From the NCBI GenBank assembly GCA_913046025.1, contig CAJWRP010000019.1, positions 1-12,379 on the forward strand: DNA of 12,379 nt, read 5' to 3'. This stretch comes from an uncultured Chloroflexota bacterium. GTDB taxonomy: Bacteria; Chloroflexota; Dehalococcoidia; SAR202; UBA11138. The notes beneath the pieces were generated by a model, which had not been told where the DNA came from, searched no databases, and was given only the letters and a program-made list of their open reading frames with translations. Within the stretch, counting starts at the first letter, position 1. Each line of letters begins with the position of its first letter. Below are positions 6,486 through 12,379 of this stretch, piece by piece. The translations under genes were made by a program, and so were the position numbers.

Positions 6486-6720
6486 CTACACGTCAGCCAG
6501 AACGGCTCGCTTTTTTGCCGAAAGGACGCTTTCCAGATCCAGCAGAATCAAAAGCTTATCGTCGATCTTGGCGATGCCCATCAGGTAATCCGAGTCTGCC
6601 GTGGTGATTACCGATGATGGAGGCTCCACTGAGTCAGTAAAGATACGCAGAACCTCAGGACCCCGTAGCCAGATCAAAGCTAACTAGTTGCTGTCCTGTA
6701 GCTGTTGCTTCACTTGTTAC
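6486..6720 (-). pseudogene. cheW: Decayed cheW with internal deletion
   Basis: CheW couples chemoreceptors to the CheA kinase. On the minus strand, 6720-6655 encodes a CheW-like N-terminus (EATATGQQLVSFDLATG, then TGA at 6655-6657). In another frame, 6677-6489 encodes a CheW-like C-terminus: EVLRIFTDSVEPPSSV, a DSDYLMGIAKIDD hairpin, then LLILLDLESVLS, ending at TAG 6486-6488. In an intact CheW (about 150-170 residues) these two pieces are separated by about 75 residues, including the receptor-binding centre. Those residues are absent, and the reading frame changes at the junction. The gene is clearly dead. It converges on the metallopeptidase gene, with 26 bp between their stops. The C-terminal match is strong and the N-terminal match is good but short. 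Confidence 0.75.
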
Positions 6721-7300
6721 AGTAGTTATTCCACTGAACCTCTTATCTGCAAAGTTTCTTGGTTACGGGATCAATATCCAGACTGGACAGAGCCATTGTC
6801 GGTCCTCTAAGGCTTAATCCTAGGGTTTGCGGAAGTAGCCGCATAACAATGTTTTGTACTGAAACTGAAATTGGTGAATATCAGCGCCTTATTGGTCATA
6901 CTATTTGAACCTGTGCGCAATGTACTGGACGTTTCCAGCTATTTGACATAGGGTCGTGTGCGATGCCAATTCGTATTCGAATTGAGTACGCAACTCTTTT
7001 GAGAATTCAAGGGCTTGATGAGATCACAAGCAATTTGTTACTGTATTAGCTGGTTTAGGGCCCACTCTGCTTGATGATCCCCCTGGTCTGAATGCTTACA
7101 ATGAAGTTAATTGGACACGTTATCGGGGCAATATTTTGCACTAGTCTTATTTCTTAGGAATAAAGCAGTTAATTAGTTGTAAGTGCCCTTGTAACCTTCC
7201 GTTAACTAAAGAAAGCTACGCCAAGCGCAGTTTTTTCGACCGAAAGGTATGTAATTGATGTGCCTTTCGTACCATAACTTTCGTCCGTTGAAGGCCGGAT
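6721..7300. other. Intergenic stretch without an intact gene
   Basis: Nothing here is an intact gene on either strand. Two inverted repeats stand out: CAATTCG (6967-6973) with CGAATTG (6978-6984) around TATT, and CGAAAGGTA (7241-7249) with TGCCTTTCG (7261-7269), 9 bp with one G-T pair and an 11-nt loop. Neither is followed by a T run in the direction needed for a terminator. On the minus strand there are short traces of old coding sequence; the clearest is listed as a possible chemoreceptor tail. Given the dead genes on both sides, the whole stretch is best seen as degraded coding DNA. Confidence 0.5.
6901..7020 (-). pseudogene. Possible remnant of a methyl-accepting chemotaxis protein C-terminus
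   Basis: Read on the minus strand, 39 codons ending in TAG (6901-6903) finish with TLCQIAGNVQYIAHRFK. The spacing of Leu, Gln-Ile-Ala, Val-Gln and the closing Arg-Phe-Lys before the stop resembles the last helix of many chemoreceptors (pattern SLxQMAxxLQxxVxRFK-stop). The frame is closed upstream by a TGA at 7024-7026. A receptor gene ending just before cheW would be a normal chemosensory order. The match is short and based on pattern memory, so this is a tentative call. Confidence 0.25.
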
Positions 7301-7956
7301 TTATTCTTTCAGACTCACTAATCCCTTCCGTAGCGCGTACTGAAGAAGGTCTGCCCCAATGTGAATGTCGAGTTTTCGCATTATTCGCTGACGGTATGTC
7401 TGCATTGTAGAGGGACTGACCTGCAGTTTAGAGGCTATGGTCTGATGGCTGTGGCCCTTCTGCCAGCAACGGCAGAACCTCTCGCTCGCGATTGCTCAGG
7501 CTACTGTATGTGTCGGTGCCGTCTGGGCTGCCTTACCAACTTGGTTGCCATGGAAGGACTGATGCAGACCTAGCCAGCGTTTACCGTTCAGATAGTGGCC
7601 AGCAGGCCTTCTGAATCTGTTGACTCTAAGGTATATCCAGTCGCACCTACTTGAAGGGATTGAAATAGCAGGTCTTCGCGCTCGTGGGAAGTGAGAATGA
7701 GTACCGCAATATTGGAATTGGATTCGCTGATCTTCTTGGTGGCCTCGACGCCTGAAATGCCTAGTAGTTCGATATCCATTAACACAACGTCTGGCTTGAA
7801 AATGCTGATAGTCTCGACGGCTTCCCAGCCGTCGCTGGCTTCTCCCACCAGGACCATATCTATCTGATCCTGTACGACCATAGATAGCCCTCTTCGGATT
7901 ATAAGGTGATCATCTACAACGAACCCACGGATTTTCGAGTTGGCTGCCTCGGTCAT
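7301..7956 (-). pseudogene. Decayed NarL/FixJ family response regulator
   Basis: The minus strand encodes a receiver domain from ATG 7956: FVVDDH (acidic pair), DVVLMDIE (phospho-acceptor Asp), LILTSH (Thr), then GATGYTLEST where the family has GYLLKD, so the conserved Lys is Glu. TGA (7588-7590) follows LLATI, and after five codons TAG (7570-7572) interrupts VNAG/VCISPSMATKLV. The frame then slips by one base near 7530-7540 to give SLSNREREVLPLLAEG. It slips again at a G run near 7465-7470 to give the LuxR-type helix-turn-helix (HQTIASKLQVSPSTMQTYRQ, then IMRKLDIHIGADLLQYALRKG), ending at TAA 7301-7303. Removing two extra bases leaves 654 nt, exactly 217 codons plus a stop, which is the normal family length. 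The two stops look like single C-to-T changes of CGA and CAG. The gene is dead in its present state. Confidence 0.85.
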
Positions 7957-8295
7957 AGCAGTGCTACTGTTTGCTGATGCCAGTTGTACTATGACGTCTC
8001 CTAAACTAGTAGGCCTTATCCCTGACGATAAACCTAAGATCGCATGCAAATTGTCCATCTATGCAAGGCAGTTGCCACATTAATCGGATGTAACGGTGTG
8101 TAGTTTGATTCGCTATATGAAGTAGTTAATTGCGGTGCGTACCGGCTGTTCTGGAAAGTGGCTGCTCCCTTGACTCTGGACTTAACTGCCTCTAGCCTAT
8201 CTCTACCTATATCGCAATCGTGCAAGGCATCCTGTGAAACGTCAAAGCGACTAATGTGATTGCATTATGTGCAAAAAATGGAGAAATGTACTGGA
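7957..8295. other. Gap without an intact gene; weak kinase-tail trace on minus strand
   Basis: No gene is supported here. On the minus strand, around 8150-8210, the translation contains RDRLEAV followed by a basic stretch. This resembles the ATPase-domain end of histidine kinases that often precede NarL-type regulators, but the match is only about seven residues. Near the plus-strand gene, TTGCA (8260-8264) and TGCAA (8270-8274) form a 5-bp dyad that covers the first possible TTG start. No promoter is convincing. Confidence 0.3.
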
Positions 8296-8997
8296 ATGGA
8301 AAGCCAAAGGGACTGGATGCGAGCGATTGAAAAAACATGGATTGTTCGTTTTCCCAAGCAGCAATTGGCCACATTCGGAACCACGAATGTCGCGTATTAT
8401 GTAGTGACTGAACCGATCTACCAGGAGCTAAGCTCAGGCCAGCAGGAGGGCGTTGTCAGGACAGGGCGTGTAATCGCTGCGAAGCCTGCTGTCGTGACGC
8501 CTTATTATGCTATGAACCTTGAGGGTTTTAGTTCGGAGGCCTACGAGTACCTAAACCACCTTTCGGAGACTCTTGGTGGCAATAGCCCTGGGGTGCTCTA
8601 TAAGTATCGTAATCAGGTTGAAAAGACGGAAATTGTTGCCGGTTATGCAGATGAGATTGCCAACCGAATTGGTGACGATCTTGACAGCCGTAGAGAAGAC
8701 TTAGCAGTGGTAATGGTCGGTGTAGACGAGTATTGGGACGTGGCTCTTGCTAAGTTCATCTACCAGTTTACGTCATCGTCAGCCGAGCAAAACGTGCTTG
8801 AATTTATGAATCAGGGAATGTTTGACCCTAATGCTGGTTTTGGCGGCGTCCCTCGGGCGGCGACACAAGAGGTTGAGCGCATGTTCCGCGAAGCTGAAAG
8901 TGGCTCAGGAAACCCTGACGTGCTTAAGATGGAGCTGGACAGATGGGGACTGTTTGACTACTATCAGGACCGGTTTCTGTCGCTGTTTCGCCCTTAG
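8296..8997 (+). CDS. Conserved-looking hypothetical protein, soluble
   Basis: The protein has about 233 residues from ATG 8296. The frame opens at TTG 8260 and also has ATG at 8278 and 8317; GGAG at 8280-8283 favours 8296 slightly. I do not recognise a named domain. It has no signal peptide and no membrane segment. Visible blocks are VRFPKQQLATFGTTNVAYYVV near the start, a central VVTPYYAMNLEGF, an acidic helical section (ANRIGDDLDSRREDLAVVM) and a C-terminal MELDRWGLFDYYQDRFLSLFRP. These look like constrained positions, and the overall pattern recalls uncharacterised proteins of Dehalococcoidia, though I cannot verify this. Codon use and an intact long frame support a real gene. Its TAG overlaps the TAA of the convergent oxidoreductase gene by a few bases, leaving no room for a terminator between them. 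Confidence 0.75.
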   Translation: MESQRDWMRAIEKTWIVRFPKQQLATFGTTNVAYYVVTEPIYQELSSGQQEGVVRTGRVIAAKPAVVTPYYAMNLEGFSSEAYEYLNHLSETLGGNSPGVLYKYRNQVEKTEIVAGYADEIANRIGDDLDSRREDLAVVMVGVDEYWDVALAKFIYQFTSSSAEQNVLEFMNQGMFDPNAGFGGVPRAATQEVERMFREAESGSGNPDVLKMELDRWGLFDYYQDRFLSLFRP

Positions 8998-9980
8998 ATA
9001 GGGTCCACCCGCACCTTGCGACACTCATCTGCGGACTTGTATGCCGCTAGGACAATAGTCAGCGCCTTCAAGGCTTCTTCTCCTGATAGCCTTGGCACCC
9101 TGTCCTCCGTAATACTGGAGTGAAACTCCTCAACCATAGGCCTCACGCCCCTTCCATTCTTAGGCAGTTGTATCGTTTGGCTGGTCGTGGGCGTTTGAAA
9201 TTCGATTTCGTCACCCATTGGGTGGAAGGTTAAGGTAGCTTCGCTCCCTGTGACTCGAATCTCATGCCTGGCCTCCCGTAAAGGAGTCGCCCTGGAGAAG
9301 TTCAGCAAACCGATGACGCCACCTGGCAGGCGCGCCATTATGGCAATGCCGTCCTCGCCCTGCGTCTGGTGATGAACCTGAGGAGGTTTAATGGCGAACA
9401 CGCTCTCTGGATAGCCCCCCAGTGTCATCAACGCGTCTACATAGTGGATTCCTCCGTCTATAAACACTCCGCCGCCGGTCAATTTCGCGTCGGTTCGCCA
9501 CTCGGAAGAAGCGCCAAAGCTCTCCGCATCCATCTGAATCTGCCTTAGCACTCCTATTTCGCCCGCATCGATCATGGCCTTGGAGCGCTCAATCGCAGGT
9601 AGGAACCGGTAGTTCTCAGCGACCATTAGCTTTACATTACCGTCCTTGGCAACCTTGATTAGCTCTTTGGCTTCTTGTACATCTCTGGCCACAGGCTTTT
9701 CCATTAGGATGTGTTTGTGGCTATTTGCGGCAAGAACCGCGTTATCAAGGTGCAGATGATGAGGCGTGAAGAAGTACATTGCATCGATATTGGGGTCTGT
9801 TGCCGCCTCTTCATAGCTGCCGTAGTAGCCTGAGCCATTGAACTGTTCGCAATATGACATGGCTTTGGCGTGGTCTCGGCTGGCGAAGTAAAAATCGAAT
9901 AGGTCCGTCATGTCGCTGATTTCGCTAAGAACGGCCTTCGCATAATCACCACATCCCATTATGCAAAGTGATATCTTCAT
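8994..9980 (-). CDS. Gfo/Idh/MocA family NAD(P)-dependent oxidoreductase
   Basis: The protein has 328 residues (ATG 9978-9980, GGAG about 10 nt upstream, TAA 8994-8996). The N-terminal Rossmann fold has the dinucleotide loop MGCGDYAKA (residues 8-16, a variant of GxGxxA), then a strand ending ASRD (33-36) that would contact the cofactor ribose. The family's EKP motif is present (MEKPVARD, Glu94-Lys95-Pro96), followed by MVAENYRF and the C-terminal catalytic/substrate block GGGVFIDGGIHYVDAL with its conserved Asp and His. Members oxidise or reduce sugars, inositols and related polyols; the exact substrate cannot be read here. Inositol dehydrogenase is tempting because ino1 lies 6 kb away, but the genes are not linked in one transcript. 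It is cytoplasmic, single-gene and divergent from the 10143 gene. Confidence 0.88.
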   Translation of the reverse strand: MKISLCIMGCGDYAKAVLSEISDMTDLFDFYFASRDHAKAMSYCEQFNGSGYYGSYEEAATDPNIDAMYFFTPHHLHLDNAVLAANSHKHILMEKPVARDVQEAKELIKVAKDGNVKLMVAENYRFLPAIERSKAMIDAGEIGVLRQIQMDAESFGASSEWRTDAKLTGGGVFIDGGIHYVDALMTLGGYPESVFAIKPPQVHHQTQGEDGIAIMARLPGGVIGLLNFSRATPLREARHEIRVTGSEATLTFHPMGDEIEFQTPTTSQTIQLPKNGRGVRPMVEEFHSSITEDRVPRLSGEEALKALTIVLAAYKSADECRKVRVDPI

Positions 9981-10142
9981 TATTCATTCGCTCCGCTTGT
10001 TGGTACATCTATAGTTTCTGGATCTACATGAAGTAGCCCCGATTTAGGCTGGCAGGGCTGTGACGGTGACCGGATACGTCACGCCGACGTTTACAATAGA
10101 AAGAACTCTATTAACTGAAGTGCTGGTCAGACTGATATTATC
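9981..10142. promoter_or_regulatory. Divergent intergenic region with two dyads
   Basis: This spacer must hold promoters for both the oxidoreductase (-) and the metallopeptidase-like gene (+). GTGAC (10066-10070) and GTCAC (10078-10082) form a dyad with a 7-nt centre, nested near TGACG (10061-10065) and CGTCA (10077-10081). A second dyad, AATAGA (10095-10100) and TCTATT (10107-10112), has a 6-nt centre. Both have spacings suited to a dimeric regulator. TTTACA at 10090-10095 could be a -35 box, but no -10 at 16-18 bp is convincing. No clear ribosome binding site precedes ATG 10143. Confidence 0.35.
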
Positions 10143-11405
10143 ATGAAAACGCGTTTTCAAAGAATTCGGCGCTGGACCTTTTGGGTCGCCATCAGCCTGT
10201 TGCTGCTATCGATGTCAAACAGCACTCGCTACCTGAATCCTGCACAGGTGGTTGCTTCTCCTTATCTGTACAACATCGTTGAATGGGAGTTTCAGAATTT
10301 CCTGGCCAAGTGGGTACACAGGTTGGAGCAAGCCCTTCCTGGTGATCCAGATCAGGCGGAACGACAGGTGGCACTTGAACAGTACTTCCAGCTGGGTCAG
10401 GAGGTGCGGCGACTTGTTCGAGACCTCCGAGATGCAGCCGCCTACGATGACCTTGAGATAAGGGATAAGATCCTGTCCAGCCTGTCAGGTCTGCGTGCGC
10501 AACGTCAGAAAATGAGAGCCGATGTCGAAGAGACGATAGAGGCGGGTATCAGTTCCGTTATCGTAGATGAAGACCTTTCGACGGTAGGCCAGTTCATTTT
10601 TCCTCCGGTTGATATTCGACTCGGAGACCCTCCCAAGCTACTTATTACATCTCCTCGCGACCGCATCGAGCGTGTTCACGACGTACTTCTCAGCACCGAC
10701 GTGACGCTTCAGGAGATGGAAGCCATAGAAAGCCAATTGCTGACTGAGTCTGACATGGCGGCGCTGGTGGAGAACATAGGCGGGCTGGCGACATACCCGG
10801 CGTCCATCCCCACGAACCAGCCCATGCGCTGGACCTTCCAGGCCACGGCCCATGAGTGGATGCATCACTACATGTTCTTCCGCTCGCTGGGCCAGAACAT
10901 GTTCAAGACCGGCGAAATGGTCACGCTTAACGAGACGGTGGCGTCCATTGCCGGTGACGAAATGGGGGACATGGCATATGTTTTGCTCGGAGGAGAGCTG
11001 CGTGCAGAAGTGCCTGCACCGCTTGCAGAAGACATCGAGGAGGCGTCAGAGGATGTGCATGACGAGGATGACGAACTGGTATTCGACTTCAATCGCGAGA
11101 TGAGACATACGCGGCTCTGGGTGGATGACCTGTTGGGCCAGGGAAAGATTGAGGAGGCGGAGGAGTACATGGAGAAACGAAGACTGTTCTTTGTGGAAAA
11201 TCAGTATTCCATCCGAAAGTTGAATCAGGCTTATTTTGCCTTTTACGGCACCTATGCGGATACTGCGGCCTCCGTTAGCCCCATTGGAGATCAGCTGGTC
11301 AGGTTCCGCTCGTTTATGCCAGACGTAGGGACGTTTATTCGCACGGTTTCTGGCGTTTCCTCATATGAGGAATTTCTTGGAATGTTTAATGAACTGGAAG
11401 GATAG
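10143..11405 (+). CDS. Membrane-anchored HExxH metallopeptidase-like protein of unknown family
   Basis: The protein has 420 residues. A basic N-terminus (KTRFQRIRR) and a hydrophobic segment (about residues 11-24) form a signal anchor or signal peptide, so the rest should face outside. Residues 45-135 are charged and helical, probably coiled coil (RLVRDLRD, then LRAQRQKMRADVEETIE). The zinc site is HEWMH (His237, Glu238, His241), and Glu264 in TLNETVAS, 23 residues after the second His, is a good third ligand. This is a gluzincin layout somewhat like putative aminopeptidases of the Aminopep type. A strongly acidic loop (EDIEEASEDVHDEDDE, about 298-313) follows. The end is helical and contains an AYFAFYGTYADT segment. 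The family and substrate are not recognised. It is unrelated in sequence to the 4918 peptidase apart from the metal motif. It lies upstream of hflK with a stem-loop between. Confidence 0.7.
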   Translation: MKTRFQRIRRWTFWVAISLLLLSMSNSTRYLNPAQVVASPYLYNIVEWEFQNFLAKWVHRLEQALPGDPDQAERQVALEQYFQLGQEVRRLVRDLRDAAAYDDLEIRDKILSSLSGLRAQRQKMRADVEETIEAGISSVIVDEDLSTVGQFIFPPVDIRLGDPPKLLITSPRDRIERVHDVLLSTDVTLQEMEAIESQLLTESDMAALVENIGGLATYPASIPTNQPMRWTFQATAHEWMHHYMFFRSLGQNMFKTGEMVTLNETVASIAGDEMGDMAYVLLGGELRAEVPAPLAEDIEEASEDVHDEDDELVFDFNREMRHTRLWVDDLLGQGKIEEAEEYMEKRRLFFVENQYSIRKLNQAYFAFYGTYADTAASVSPIGDQLVRFRSFMPDVGTFIRTVSGVSSYEEFLGMFNELEG

Positions 11406-11413
11406 AGCATTTA

Positions 11414-11441
11414 GGCCGGCGATTGGAAAACCGATTTGGCC
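11414..11441. terminator. Stem-loop after the 10143 gene, possible weak terminator
   Basis: ATTGG (11422-11426) and CCGAT (11431-11435) pair around an AAAA loop with one T-G pair. The outer GGCC (11414-11417) and GGCC (11438-11441) extend the stem past a small internal loop. It starts 9 nt after the TAG. No T run follows (CTAATTG), so termination would be weak or factor-dependent. Confidence 0.3.
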
Positions 11442-11553
11442 CTAATTGACCCCATACAGAATAATAAGAATCCTCCCTTCGCTCTTCATCATACTAACCT
11501 TCATGGGGTGGTAATGTGTTGTACTTGTTGAACTCACTTGTGCTAACATCTTG

Positions 11554-11573
11554 TCAACTTTATTCGTTGAAAG
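11554..11573 (+). promoter_or_regulatory. Small hairpin overlapping the hflK ribosome binding site
   Basis: TCAAC (11554-11558) pairs with GTTGA (11566-11570) over a 7-nt AU-rich loop. The only Shine-Dalgarno-like bases before ATG 11578 are GAAAG (11569-11573), which overlap the 3' arm. The stem is short and would melt easily. Confidence 0.25.
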
Positions 11574-11577
11574 ACAT

Positions 11578-12379
11578 ATGTATAGACAAGACGAACCCGA
11601 AGTAAATTTAGAACAGATACTAGAGCGGCTCCGCAACTTCATAGGCAAATTCAGAGGTGGCAGTGGTGGGGGAAGCGGGCTCGCGTACATAATCATTGGT
11701 GGTTTTGCAGTGCTGCTGGGCTTATGGCTTGCCACAGGCTTTTACAGCGTCCAGATATCTGAACAGGCCGCGCAACGGTTGTTTGGTAAATATCAGGGGC
11801 CACCTGTACAGCCTGGTTTGCACTGGTACTACCCTTCGCCGATTGGTGCGAAGGACGTTGTCGCGGTGAATGAGATTCGGAGCCTTGAAGTAGGCTTTAG
11901 AGGCAACACCGACAACCCGATTCCCGACGAAGCCAATATGATCACGGGGGACCAGAACATCGTGGTCGCTCAGCTTCTGGTGCAATTTAGGATCAAGAAT
12001 CTGGAGCATTTTTTGTTTAAAGTGGTAGATCCTGACGGCATTACTATCAAAGACGCCGCCGAGACTTCGCTTCGACAGGTGGTTGGCCAGCGAGCAATTG
12101 ACGATGTTCTTACTATCGAAAAAGAGGCGGTCCAGGTTGACACCCAGCTTCAGCTACAGGAGCTACTGGATCTGTACCAAACAGGCATTGAGGTCACCGA
12201 GGTCAGGCTGCTGGATGTGAGTCCTCCTGCGGAGGTGCAAGATGCCTTTGACGACGTGGTCCGTGCCCGTGAGGACAAAGAGCGAGTCATCAATCTTGCG
12301 GCTGCCTATCGCGAGGGTCAGATTCCTTTGGCCAGGGGTGATGCAGCTCGTCTTACAGAAAGTGCAGCCGCTTTCAAGG
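11578..12379 (+). CDS. hflK: HflK, membrane band-7/SPFH protein that modulates FtsH (partial, right edge)
   Basis: HflK and HflC form a membrane-bound ring around FtsH and limit its proteolysis of membrane proteins. The frame is open from ATG 11578 to the window end (267 codons), so the C-terminus is cut off. Seen: a short cytoplasmic N-terminus with the HflK-type acidic helix (EVNLEQILERLRNFIGKF) and a Gly-rich linker (GGSGGGSG); one membrane segment (about residues 37-56); the SPFH start QPGLHWYYPSPIG; VNEIRSLEVGFRG; an MITGDQNIVVAQLLVQFRI strand pair; and VRLLDVSPPAEVQDAFDDVVRA. The sequence then enters the long helix (VINLAAAYREGQIPLARG) typical of HflK. The Gly linker and NLEQILERL region favour HflK over HflC. 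hflC would be expected just beyond the edge. The start has only a weak ribosome binding site, but no other start fits. Confidence 0.88.
   Translation, partial: MYRQDEPEVNLEQILERLRNFIGKFRGGSGGGSGLAYIIIGGFAVLLGLWLATGFYSVQISEQAAQRLFGKYQGPPVQPGLHWYYPSPIGAKDVVAVNEIRSLEVGFRGNTDNPIPDEANMITGDQNIVVAQLLVQFRIKNLEHFLFKVVDPDGITIKDAAETSLRQVVGQRAIDDVLTIEKEAVQVDTQLQLQELLDLYQTGIEVTEVRLLDVSPPAEVQDAFDDVVRAREDKERVINLAAAYREGQIPLARGDAARLTESAAAFK

Noticed and set aside
6967..6984. CAATTCG-TATT-CGAATTG as a mobile-element end or attachment site
   Set aside because: There is no matching second copy, target-site duplication or transposase in the window. It lies in degraded sequence.
7241..7269. Stem-loop CGAAAGGTA/TGCCTTTCG as an intrinsic terminator
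   Set aside because: The T run lies before the stem on the plus strand, and on the minus strand the stem is followed by an A run, so neither direction gives a stem followed by U.
7361..7573. A 70-codon plus-strand frame with several Cys
   Set aside because: It lies opposite the decayed response regulator's DNA-binding domain, which explains the open frame. The Cys-rich look is a by-product.
8260..8274. TTG 8260 as the start of the hypothetical protein
   Set aside because: It sits in a small dyad, has no ribosome binding site, and later ATG codons at 8278, 8296 and 8317 are more likely.
10852..11170. Overlapping frames in the second half of the 10143 gene, rich in Cys or Ser
   Set aside because: They are shadows of the acidic, Glu/Asp-rich coding sequence and carry no family motif.
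11442..12009. Two minus-strand frames (about 95 codons each) at the right end
   Set aside because: They lie opposite the hflK leader and coding region. HflK is clearly recognised on the plus strand.

Overview
This 12.4 kb bacterial window looks chromosomal. GC content is moderate, TTG and GTG starts are probably used, and there are no tRNA, rRNA, CRISPR or insertion-sequence signatures. The gene content suggests a Chloroflexota bacterium of the Dehalococcoidia/SAR202 type. It has an actinobacterial-type inositol-phosphate synthase followed by phosphatidylinositol-type lipid genes, a Gfo/Idh oxidoreductase, a CaiB-type CoA-transferase relic, HflK and lineage-type hypothetical proteins. This placement is an inference from recalled family resemblance, not from a search.

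Layout. 1-469 (-) is the start of a Ser/Thr-rich lipoprotein that runs off the left edge. After an AT-rich gap, 584-880 (+) is the C-terminal stump of a CaiB/BaiF CoA-transferase. 982-1467 (+) is a stand-alone JAMM metallo-isopeptidase-type protein. 1747-4767 (+) is the functional core: myo-inositol-1-phosphate synthase, a PimA-like GT4 mannosyltransferase and a CDP-alcohol phosphatidyltransferase. Together they would make inositol phosphate, attach it to CDP-diacylglycerol and mannosylate the product. A strong palindrome lies in the leader of this block and a long stem-loop lies just after it. 4918-6459 (+) is a secreted or membrane-anchored HExxH metallopeptidase with a sorting-like C-terminus.

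6460-8295 holds no intact gene. It is a gene graveyard read on the minus strand. It contains a NarL/FixJ response regulator with two stop codons and two frameshifts, a CheW gene with its middle deleted, and weaker traces that may be a chemoreceptor tail and a histidine-kinase tail. This points to a signalling/chemosensory locus that has been lost.

8296-8997 (+) is a conserved-looking hypothetical protein that overlaps, stop against stop, a Gfo/Idh/MocA oxidoreductase (8994-9980, -). A 162-bp divergent region with two dyads separates that oxidoreductase from a second membrane-anchored HExxH protein (10143-11405, +). The window ends inside hflK (11578-12379, +), part of the membrane protease-control machinery.

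No clearly new multi-gene system is proven here. The observations most worth following up are the inositol-lipid block with its palindromic leader, the decayed chemosensory locus, and the two extracytoplasmic metallopeptidases of unknown substrate.
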